Shown here: piece by piece, positions 10,170 through 17,297 of the stretch
Layout of the letters: each line of letters opens with the position of its first letter
How positions within the stretch are numbered: position 1 is the first letter of the stretch
Assembly: GCA_905236165.1 (NCBI GenBank)
Contig: CAJOOC010000084.1
Span: forward strand, 1 to 33,991
Direction: 5' to 3'
Source of the DNA: an uncultured Prevotella sp.
GTDB taxonomy: Bacteria; Bacteroidota; Bacteroidia; Bacteroidales; Bacteroidaceae
DNA length: 33,991 nucleotides
The notes under the pieces: generated by a model
What the model was told of the DNA's origin: nothing
What the model saw: the letters and a program-made list of their open reading frames with translations, nothing else
Database searches by the model: none
Position numbers and translations under genes: made by a program

Positions 10170-13100
10170 ATGAAAAAACTCCTTATCATATTACTGGTGC
10201 TGCTGCCTGTGGTTGGCATGGCCAAGAAAAAGAAAGAGGCGAAGTCCGTGGTGAGCGTGGGTTGCCTCAAGGTTGAAAACCTGACAAACCCATTGGGGCT
10301 CGACACAGACACCCCCCGTTTCTCTTGGGTTACTACATCCGGGCAGAATGACGTGAAGCAGACGGCCTACGAGATTGTCGTAAGTGGCGACAAGGGTGAT
10401 CTGTGGAACTCTGGCAAGGTGGCATCTGACAAACAGTTGTGGATACCCTACGCTGGTGAACAGCTGAAGAGCGGTATGTTCTGCACATGGAAGGTGAAGG
10501 TCTATACCAATAAGGGTGAGACCCCCTGGAGCGAGCCGCAGCGTTTCAGCATAGGGCTGTTGTCGGAGTCGCGTTGGAGCGGCAATTGGATAGGGCTGGA
10601 GCGTATGATGTCGGGTGAGGAGCGCGATGTGCTCCATACCCGTATGGCTGCGCGCTACCTGCGTAAGGAGTTTGAACTGAAGAAGGGCAGGACTGTGAAG
10701 CGTGCTACGGCCTACGTGGCAGGAATCGGCCTGCATGAGTTCTATGTCAATGGACAGCGTATGGGCGACGGAGTGCTTCAGCCGGTACCCTCAGACTATC
10801 GCAAGACCATTTATTATAACACCTACGACATTACCTCTCAACTCTCGACTCCCAACTCCCAACTCTGCCTCGGCATCGTGCTGGGTAATGGACGGGTGTT
10901 CCCGATGCAGCAGCATAAGCCGTATAAGATTCCGACATTCGGCTATCCCAAGTGTCGTATTAATGTGTTTGTGGAGTATACGGATGGATCATCGCAACGC
11001 CTTCAGACAGATGGTAAGGGCTGGAAGGTGACAGCTGACGGCCCCATTCGCGCCAACAATGAGTATGATGGTGAGGAATACGATGCCCGTATGGAGATGA
11101 AGGGCTGGAGTGAGGTAGGTTTCGATGACTCCTCTTGGTTGCAGGCAGAACGCACGGATATCCCGCAGGCCGTTCTGCGTGGACAGATGACGGAGGGCAT
11201 GAAGGTGCTTCAGACCATCAAGGCCCGCAGCATCCAAAAGACTGACAGCTCATATATCATTGATCTCGGACAGAATATTGCCGGTTGGCTTCGTGTGAAG
11301 ATGACTGGCAACGTTGGCGACACCATCCGCATGGTATTTGCAGAGAAACTGGACCAGCAGGGAAAACTCTATCGCGAGAATCTTCGTACAGCCATTACGA
11401 CTGACTATTATGTCTGCAATGGACAGGAGGGCACGGGACGTTGGTGGAATCCTACATTCGTATATCATGGCTTCCGCTATGCAGAGGTGTTCGGACTGAA
11501 AAATGTTACGAATGACGACTTCGAAGGTCAGCTCGTGGCCGATGAGATGCGTCAGACGGGACACTTCGAGTGTTCTGATACTATATTAAATAAGGTGATG
11601 AGGAATGCATGGTGGGGTATCATCGACAACTACAAGGGTATGCCTGTTGACTGTCCGCAGCGTAATGAGCGTCAGCCCTGGCTGGGTGACAGGGCTGTAG
11701 GCAGCCTGGGTGAGTCGTTCCTCTTTGACAATGAGCGCCTTTACACCAAATGGATGCGTGACATCTGCGAGGCACAACGTTCCGATGGATGCATTCCCGA
11801 TGTGGCTCCGACATTCTGGAACTACTTCTCTGATAATGTTACCTGGCCAGCAGTACTCCCTATCTCATGCGATATGCTGTGGCGGCAGTTTGGTAACGTG
11901 CAGCCTATCATCGACAGCTATCCCAGCATCAAGAAGTGGGTACTCCACATCATAGAGGAATATGGTAAGAATGGTGTCATCGACCGCGACCGTTATGGCG
12001 ACTGGTGTATGCCACCAGAGAAGCTGGAGCTCATACACTCCGAAGACCCTAACCGTAAGACGGACGGAGCCCTGATGTCAACAGCCTACATGATTCACAT
12101 CATGAAGCTGATGGCCACATGGTCGGAAGTGATACTTAAGAATGGTGAAGCCGACCAGTGGCGTTCTGCAGCACAGCAGATGACTGAGGCCTTCAATAAG
12201 AAGTTCCTGACCATCAAGCGAGGCACGTCGCCCCGTCCGGGACATGCGCTCTATCCTGACTCGGTCTATTATGGCAATAATACTGCCACTGCCAATATCC
12301 TGCCATTGGCCTTCGGCATTGTTCCTGAAGACTGCAGGGAGGATGTCATCCGTCAGGTGGTGCATAACATCTGCATTCTCAACAAGCATCATGTGTCGTG
12401 TGGCGTTATTGGCATCTCATGGCTGATGCGTGAGTTCAGCGACAATGGATTTGCCGATGTGGCCTATCGGCTGGCAACGACCAAGACATACCCCTCATGG
12501 GGATACATGACAGAGAACGGTGCCACAACCATCTGGGAACTGTGGAATGGCGATAAGGCCAACCCATCGATGAACAGCGGCAACCATGTCATGCTCTTGG
12601 GTGACCTCATTACATGGTGCTACCAGTACCTCGGAGGCATTCGTCAGACCGTCACCGTGCCCTGCTCTCCCGCTCCCTCATCCTCCGTGCACTCCAGCGG
12701 TGTTCTCGTCGCTGCCACTCCGGCCACCGTGCCCTGCGGTATCTCGCAGGGATACAAGTATTTCACCCTCAAGCCTGCCTTTGAGATTCAGGACTGCGAG
12801 TGGGTCAACGTCAGCTATGACAGCCCCTATGGCACCATCAAGAGCTGTTGGAAGAAGACGCTGCAGCATCTGGAGTGGGACGTGACCATCCCGTGCAATA
12901 CCACAGCCGATGTCTGCCTCCCCGATGGCACAACGAAGACCGTCGGCTCTGGTAGCTATCATTTCAGTGTTGATATCCCCACCTCCCATCCCGCAATCGT
13001 GAAAGACCAGTTCCTCTATGAGCACACCTTCTTCCCCGAGGCACATGCCTCTACAATTGTAGAGCTTAAGAACGGTGACCTCGTGGCAGGCTATTTTGGC

Positions 13101-14261
13101 GGAACCCATGAGCGCGATCCCGATGTATGCATCTGGGTTAACATTAAGAAGAAAGGCAGCAATGAATGGAGCGAACCCATCCTTGCTGCTGACGGAGTAC
13201 TGAGCCTTGATGACCCAGACGCCAAATACATGGGGCTATCTGGCCTGAAGGAGGAAACGACTCCCGCTACTGCCGGCCCCATCCGTCTCAGAGTGCTTGA
13301 CGGTTCACCCGTTAAGTCCTCTCTCCCCGACGAGCAGAACTACAACTACGTAACAAAGACCTCCCGTCTGACGAATGTGCCTGACAGACTGAAGCGCAAG
13401 GCTTGCTGGAACCCCGTACTCTTCCAGATGCCTAACGGCGAGTTGTGGCTCTTCTTCAAGATTGGTACCACGGTGGGCGACTGGACAGGCTGGCTGACAA
13501 AGTCAAAAGACGGAGGCCGCACATGGAGCGACAAGGAACCCCTGGGATATGCCAACGTGCCCGTTGGTTCTCCAGTGGGTAATCCACAGGTGCCCATCCT
13601 CGGTCCCATCAAGAATAAACCCGAACTCATTGGTGACCGACTCCTATGCCCTTCTTCAACAGAGAAAAATGGCTGGCGCTTCCACATGGAAATCCTCGAC
13701 CTCAGCGATGGACGCTGGAAGAAAGGCGTGCCCGCCATAGACCTCAACTGGAAATGGATACCGGTGGAGAGTAGTGAGGCAATTAAGACCGACGACAACA
13801 AGATACACCCTATTGACTGCATACAGCCTTCCATACTGAAGCTTAAGGATGGACTTCTGCAGGTGCTTATGCGTACTCATAATGCCCACATAGCCACCTC
13901 GTTCAGTAGCGATAACGGCCTCACGTGGACTCCTGTCACCCTGTTGGAGATAGAGAACAACCAAAGCGGTACCGATGCCGTAAGCCTGCAGGATGGCCGA
14001 CATGCTCTCATCTACAACAACTTCAAAACCCTGCCGCTGACTCCAAAGGGAGTGCGTAACCCCTGTTCCATAGCTCTGAGTGACGACGGCACCAATTGGC
14101 AGCATGTCATCACCCTTGAGAAATCACCAATTGATCAGTATAGCTATCCGGCCATCATTCAGGGAAAGGACGGGAAACTGCATTGCGTATACACCTGGCG
14201 ACGTCAGCGAGTGGCATATAAGGAAATTGACTTGAACAAACTCAACAACACCCTCCGTTAG
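10170..14261 (+). CDS. GH78 alpha-L-rhamnosidase fused to a sialidase-like (BNR/GH33-like) domain
   Basis: 1363 residues, N-terminal signal peptide (MKKLLIILLVLLPVVGMA). Residues about 27-935 are a complete GH78: Fn3-like start (VENLTNPLGLDTDTPRFSW), beta-sandwiches, and the (alpha/alpha)6 barrel with acid candidate E500 (DCPQRNERQPWLGD) and E790 (TIWELWNGD), then a C-terminal sandwich. Residues about 950-1363 are a separate six-bladed BNR domain beginning EHTFFPEAHASTIVE and YFGGTHERDPDV, with Asp-boxes SKDGGRTW (about 1112) and SSDNGLTW (about 1246). Because sialidases act on ulosonic acids and Kdo is one, the fusion would suit the alpha-L-Rha-(1,5)-Kdo side chain C of RG-II; this is inference. 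Two repeat-like insertions (residues 223-232 and 828-856) are translated, and the stop codon lies inside a palindromic repeat. Sialidase activity proper is unlikely in this context. Confidence 0.85.
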   Translation: MKKLLIILLVLLPVVGMAKKKKEAKSVVSVGCLKVENLTNPLGLDTDTPRFSWVTTSGQNDVKQTAYEIVVSGDKGDLWNSGKVASDKQLWIPYAGEQLKSGMFCTWKVKVYTNKGETPWSEPQRFSIGLLSESRWSGNWIGLERMMSGEERDVLHTRMAARYLRKEFELKKGRTVKRATAYVAGIGLHEFYVNGQRMGDGVLQPVPSDYRKTIYYNTYDITSQLSTPNSQLCLGIVLGNGRVFPMQQHKPYKIPTFGYPKCRINVFVEYTDGSSQRLQTDGKGWKVTADGPIRANNEYDGEEYDARMEMKGWSEVGFDDSSWLQAERTDIPQAVLRGQMTEGMKVLQTIKARSIQKTDSSYIIDLGQNIAGWLRVKMTGNVGDTIRMVFAEKLDQQGKLYRENLRTAITTDYYVCNGQEGTGRWWNPTFVYHGFRYAEVFGLKNVTNDDFEGQLVADEMRQTGHFECSDTILNKVMRNAWWGIIDNYKGMPVDCPQRNERQPWLGDRAVGSLGESFLFDNERLYTKWMRDICEAQRSDGCIPDVAPTFWNYFSDNVTWPAVLPISCDMLWRQFGNVQPIIDSYPSIKKWVLHIIEEYGKNGVIDRDRYGDWCMPPEKLELIHSEDPNRKTDGALMSTAYMIHIMKLMATWSEVILKNGEADQWRSAAQQMTEAFNKKFLTIKRGTSPRPGHALYPDSVYYGNNTATANILPLAFGIVPEDCREDVIRQVVHNICILNKHHVSCGVIGISWLMREFSDNGFADVAYRLATTKTYPSWGYMTENGATTIWELWNGDKANPSMNSGNHVMLLGDLITWCYQYLGGIRQTVTVPCSPAPSSSVHSSGVLVAATPATVPCGISQGYKYFTLKPAFEIQDCEWVNVSYDSPYGTIKSCWKKTLQHLEWDVTIPCNTTADVCLPDGTTKTVGSGSYHFSVDIPTSHPAIVKDQFLYEHTFFPEAHASTIVELKNGDLVAGYFGGTHERDPDVCIWVNIKKKGSNEWSEPILAADGVLSLDDPDAKYMGLSGLKEETTPATAGPIRLRVLDGSPVKSSLPDEQNYNYVTKTSRLTNVPDRLKRKACWNPVLFQMPNGELWLFFKIGTTVGDWTGWLTKSKDGGRTWSDKEPLGYANVPVGSPVGNPQVPILGPIKNKPELIGDRLLCPSSTEKNGWRFHMEILDLSDGRWKKGVPAIDLNWKWIPVESSEAIKTDDNKIHPIDCIQPSILKLKDGLLQVLMRTHNAHIATSFSSDNGLTWTPVTLLEIENNQSGTDAVSLQDGRHALIYNNFKTLPLTPKGVRNPCSIALSDDGTNWQHVITLEKSPIDQYSYPAIIQGKDGKLHCVYTWRRQRVAYKEIDLNKLNNTLR
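10836..10863 (+). repeat. Heptamer array inside GH78, 4 units of TCNCAAC
   Basis: Units tctcaac, tctcgac, tcccaac, tcccaac are read in frame as SQLSTPNSQL in a loop between YDIT and CLGIVLGNGRVF, where GH78 enzymes normally have a short turn. Confidence 0.8.
12653..12737 (+). repeat. In-frame insertion bounded by a 13-bp direct repeat
   Basis: CACCGTGCCCTGC occurs at 12653-12665 and again at 12725-12737, exactly 72 bases (24 codons) apart. The intervening C-rich segment encodes a Ser/Ala/Val/Pro-rich loop (VPCSPAPSSSVHSSG and onward) between the GH78 barrel (YQYLGGIRQ) and its C-terminal sandwich (GYKYFTLKP). It also contains the words CTCCGTGCACTCC and GTGCAC found in the palindromic cassettes. 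Confidence 0.65.
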
Positions 14262-14351
14262 AGAGTCTTCCCCCGTGCACCTCCTCCGCATTCTTGCGGA
14301 GGTCATCATCACCCCCTCCGTCGGAGCGTCTGCGATACCATCGCAGACATC
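14252..14351 (+). repeat. Composite palindromic repeat covering the GH78 stop and the GH78-GH2 gap
   Basis: Two parts. 14252-14307 matches 32389-32444 in the regulator gene at about 50 of 56 positions and contains a perfect 8-bp hairpin (CCTCCGCA at 14283-14290 with TGCGGAGG at 14295-14302); the GH78 TAG stop at 14259-14261 lies in it. 14315-14351 matches 16315-16351 in the GH2 gene with one difference and contains a perfect 9-bp hairpin, GTCTGCGAT/ATCGCAGAC, with a 3-nt loop. The remaining 24 bases before the GH2 start are unremarkable. Whether the hairpins act on RNA is unknown. Confidence 0.8.
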
Positions 14352-14375
14352 CCCACCAAATAACACATCCCTTCC

Positions 14376-17066
14376 ATGTATCATAAATCTATCAAAAGAA
14401 CCATGATAGCCGTGGCCTTAATCCTCTGCCACCTGTCATCGTATGCTTTCTCAACATCAGTAGCAGGACTATATCCCTTGGCCAATAGTGGGCGCGCCGT
14501 CTATAACTTTAATGACGGTTGGCGCTTCATGCTTGGCGACCCCGCAGGGGCAGAGGCGACACGCTTCGATGACTCCCAGTGGGAAATGGTTTCTGCGCCT
14601 CATTCCGTTCGTCTGGAACCTGCTGATGTCAGTGGGTGCCGCAACTATCAGGGCCCCTGCTGGTATCGTAAGACCTTCGTCCTGCCTGAGGATATGCGCG
14701 GCAAGGAGGTGACGGTGCATTTTGAGGCCGTCATGGGTAAGCAGTGGATATACGTCAATGGTAAGCTCGTCAGGCAGCATCTGGGTGGGTATCTGCCCAT
14801 AACGGTAAACCTGTCACAAGAGGGGGTCGAAGCAGGTGACACCTGCCTGATAGCTATGAAGGCCGACAATAGCGATGACAAAACCTATCCTCCGGGAAAG
14901 AAACAGACACAGCTCGACTTTGCATACCATGGAGGCATGTATCGTGACGTGTGGCTGATTGGCAAGTCGTCCGTTCATATCACCGATCCGATAGAGCGTG
15001 GACAGGTTGCAGGAGGGGGCGTCTTCCTCCATTATGCCAACATATCCGAGAAAAAGGCCGAAATATATATAGATGTAGAGGTGGAGAACACTCTCTCCGG
15101 CTCTTCAAAAGACAAGGGAAACATCACCGTCGTCGCACGCATCAAGGATGCTGACGGCAAGCTGCTCAAAACCGTCAGGCAGACCCATGCGCCAGCTCAA
15201 TTCTCAATTTTCAATTCTCAATTCTCAATTCCCTCCCCTCACCTGTGGTCACCTGAAGACCCTTATCTCTATCAGGTGGAGATCCAGGTGCTCAGGGGAC
15301 GTGAAGTAATGGATGGCGGTATGGTCCGTGCCGGCATACGTAAGGCAGAATTCAGAGGCAGGGAAGGCTTCTGGCTTAATGGACGTCCTTATCATCAACT
15401 CATTGGAGGTAATCGTCATCAGGACTTTGCCTACGTGGGTAATGCCATGCCAAACTCCCAGCATTGGCGCGATGCCAAGCGATTGAAAGAGGCGGGGATG
15501 ACCATCATCCGTGCTGCACACTATCCGCAGGACCCCGCGTTCATGGATGCCTGCGACGAGTTGGGGCTCTTCATCATCGTACCCACCCCAGGATGGCAAT
15601 ATTGGAACAAAGACCCTGAGTGGGGAGAGATGGTGCACCAGAACACCCGCGACATCATCCGTCGAGACCGTAACCATGCCTGCCTGCTCATGTGGGAGCC
15701 CATCCTCAATGAGACACGCTATCCCGCTGACTTCGCTCTCAAAGCCCTGCAGATAACGCGTGACGAATACCCATACAAGGGACGTCCTGTGGCTGCTGCC
15801 GACCTTAACTCCGAAGGGGTCAAGGAGAACTATGACGTGCTCTACGACTGGGCCGACAACGTCGGCAAAGGAAAATACGAAGTCGATAAATGCATCTTCA
15901 CCCGTGAGTGGGGCGAATATGTTGACGATTGGTATGCCCATAACGCCATCAACCGTGCTGCACGCGGATGGGGAGAACAGGCACAGCTCACGGCAGCACT
16001 CTCCCTCGCTGACACCTATGCCATGATGTATCGTGGAAGACCACAGTTCATAGGAGGCTGTCAGTGGCATCCCTTCGACCATCAGCGCGGCTATCATCCC
16101 GATGCATATCTCGGTGGCATCTATGACGCCTTCCGACAAAAAAAATACGCCTTCGAAATGTTCCGCTCACAGCGCCACGACGAGCCCATGGTATTCATAG
16201 CACATGAAATGACACAATTCTCTGACAGCAACGTCATCGTCTTCAGCAACTGCGATAGCGTACGCCTTACGGCCCTCGATGGCTGGAAAACAGCCACACA
16301 GCCCCCGTGCACCTCCTCCGTCGGAGCGTCTGCGATGCCATCGCAGACATCTTCAGTCTTCAAATTCCCCGGCTTCTGGAACTTCTGGAAGGCGCGTGAG
16401 CAAAGCTACACCAACCGCCAGTGGCAGAACGTCAGGCTCGTGGCAGAGGGGATAAAAGACGGCAAGGTCGTTTGCCGTCAGGAGAAGATGCCGTCGCGTC
16501 GTAGCACCAGGCTGCGGCTCCATGCCGATGAGATGGGCAGGCCGCTCGTGGCTGATGGCTCCGACTTCATCGTCATAATAGCCGAAGTCACCGACGACAA
16601 TGGCAACGTTCGGCGTCTCGCCCGTGAGCAGGTAACCTTCACCGTAGAGGGAGAAGGCACAATCATCGGCGATGCAACCATCGGTGCCAACCCGAGGATA
16701 GTAGAGTGGGGTAGCGCCCCATGTCTCGTGCGTAGCACACACCAGGCCGGAAAAATACGCATCATAGCGCGCCCCGCATACGAAGGCACACACGCACCCG
16801 AGGCTGACACCCTCGAGATAGAAAGCATACCTTACGACATCCCCGTATGCCACCTCCCGTCCGAGAGTCTGCGATATCATTCTCCGTCCGAGAGTCTGCG
16901 ATACCATCGCGGACATCCTCAATCCTCAATCCTCAATCCTCAACGTTCTATATCCAATGTTCAACCCTCCCGCAGAGAGGCAGGGGAAAAAGCAACACCT
17001 GAACAGCTCCGCAAAGAATTAGAAGAAGTAGAAAAACAACAACAGGACTTCGGAATCGACAACTAA
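14376..17066 (+). CDS. GH2 glycosidase, candidate beta-D-galacturonidase or beta-glucuronidase
   Basis: 896 residues, N-terminal signal peptide (ATG at 14376; ATG at 14403 is a possible alternative start). Sugar-binding domain about 40-200 (FNDGWRFMLGD, HSVRLEP, CWYRKTF), immunoglobulin-like domain about 205-330, TIM barrel about 335-625 with acid/base E446 (WEPILNE) and nucleophile candidate E511 (TREWGEY). The barrel sequence GNRHQDFAYVGNAMPNS is that of large Bacteroidota GH2 enzymes. RG-II chain A carries beta-linked GalA and GlcA, and GH2 members such as BT0992 act there (from memory), so a beta-uronidase is the best guess. Four stretches are repeat-derived: residues about 274-285, 643-659, 826-841 and 848-864, the last two giving a tail with SPSESLRYH-like duplicates and ending in a charged, coil-like tail. 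Last gene of the plus-strand operon. Confidence 0.8.
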   Translation: MYHKSIKRTMIAVALILCHLSSYAFSTSVAGLYPLANSGRAVYNFNDGWRFMLGDPAGAEATRFDDSQWEMVSAPHSVRLEPADVSGCRNYQGPCWYRKTFVLPEDMRGKEVTVHFEAVMGKQWIYVNGKLVRQHLGGYLPITVNLSQEGVEAGDTCLIAMKADNSDDKTYPPGKKQTQLDFAYHGGMYRDVWLIGKSSVHITDPIERGQVAGGGVFLHYANISEKKAEIYIDVEVENTLSGSSKDKGNITVVARIKDADGKLLKTVRQTHAPAQFSIFNSQFSIPSPHLWSPEDPYLYQVEIQVLRGREVMDGGMVRAGIRKAEFRGREGFWLNGRPYHQLIGGNRHQDFAYVGNAMPNSQHWRDAKRLKEAGMTIIRAAHYPQDPAFMDACDELGLFIIVPTPGWQYWNKDPEWGEMVHQNTRDIIRRDRNHACLLMWEPILNETRYPADFALKALQITRDEYPYKGRPVAAADLNSEGVKENYDVLYDWADNVGKGKYEVDKCIFTREWGEYVDDWYAHNAINRAARGWGEQAQLTAALSLADTYAMMYRGRPQFIGGCQWHPFDHQRGYHPDAYLGGIYDAFRQKKYAFEMFRSQRHDEPMVFIAHEMTQFSDSNVIVFSNCDSVRLTALDGWKTATQPPCTSSVGASAMPSQTSSVFKFPGFWNFWKAREQSYTNRQWQNVRLVAEGIKDGKVVCRQEKMPSRRSTRLRLHADEMGRPLVADGSDFIVIIAEVTDDNGNVRRLAREQVTFTVEGEGTIIGDATIGANPRIVEWGSAPCLVRSTHQAGKIRIIARPAYEGTHAPEADTLEIESIPYDIPVCHLPSESLRYHSPSESLRYHRGHPQSSILNPQRSISNVQPSRREAGEKATPEQLRKELEEVEKQQQDFGIDN
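15195..15229 (+). repeat. Heptamer array inside GH2, 5 units of NNTCAAT
   Basis: Units gctcaat, tctcaat, tttcaat, tctcaat, tctcaat are read as AQFSIFNSQFSI between HAP and PSPHLWSPEDP in the immunoglobulin-like domain. The unit TCAAT core is the same as in the array at 21147-21216. Confidence 0.85.
16302..16351 (+). repeat. Palindromic repeat inside GH2
   Basis: 16302-16320 is identical to 14270-14288, and 16315-16351 matches 14315-14351 with one difference. It therefore looks like the intergenic composite with the material between its two CCTCCG words deleted. It includes the 9-bp GTCTGCGAT/ATCGCAGAC hairpin. It is translated in frame as PPCTSSVGASAMPSQTS after the catalytic barrel. Confidence 0.85.
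16853..16965 (+). repeat. Tandem palindromic words plus heptamer array in the GH2 tail
   Basis: 16853-16919 holds two copies of a CTCC(C)GTCCGAGAGTCTGCGAT word, related to the 14315-14351 cassette. It passes directly into seven heptamers at 16917-16965: cctcaat x3, cctcaac, gttctat, atccaat, gttcaac. All of it is in frame and encodes two SESLRYH copies followed by HPQSSILNPQRSISNVQPS. Confidence 0.85.
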
Positions 17067-17072
17067 GGGGAT

Positions 17073-17180
17073 GCTGAAAAAAACTCTCGTTCCCTTCCCC
17101 GAAAAAAACGAGAGTGTAAAGTAAACTGTCTTATACTACTCTTTATTGTAGCCTGACACAGTTTACTTTACACTTTCAGC
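17073..17180. terminator. Terminator and nested inverted repeats between convergent operons
   Basis: On the minus strand a 9-bp stem (17107-17115 with 17083-17091) is followed by seven T residues (17077-17083), a good rho-independent terminator for the symporter operon. A second perfect 17-bp inverted repeat pairs 17113-17129 with 17158-17174, and GCTGAAA/TTTCAGC (17073-17079 with 17174-17180) encloses the whole. The two stems share bases 17113-17115, so they cannot form fully together. The long stem may end or protect the plus-strand message. Confidence 0.7.
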
Positions 17181-17188
17181 CAATAGAT

Positions 17189-17250
17189 GCTTAAAGCTTA
17201 ATGCTCAATGGGGACGTGGGCGTCCCGCCCGCGATGCCGTAAGGCATAAC
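17189..17250. repeat. Three heptamers followed by small GC-rich palindromes
   Basis: Heptamers gcttaaa, gcttaat, gctcaat occupy 17189-17209. They pass into GGGAC-GTGGGC-GTCCC and then ATGCC-GTAA-GGCAT, two short hairpins. The same pairing of a heptamer array with a palindrome is seen at 16853-16965 and 22754-22799. The remaining bases to 17297 show nothing further. Confidence 0.65.
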
Positions 17251-17297
17251 ACAAATTACCCATGAATTGTATTGTCTTACACCATGAATTAACCACG

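Noticed and set aside
13018..14261. True sialidase acting on host sialic acid
   Set aside because: The domain is fused to a rhamnosidase in a plant-pectin locus with no sialic-acid catabolism genes; a plant ulosonic acid is the better substrate.
14262..14375. Rho-independent terminator between GH78 and GH2
   Set aside because: The hairpins there lack a T tract and recur inside coding sequences, so they are better read as repeats; GH2 probably stays in the operon.
15249..16139. Long open frame on the minus strand opposite GH2 (296 codons)
   Set aside because: It is the shadow of a strongly supported GH2 catalytic barrel; no signal peptide or domain pattern of its own, no promoter.
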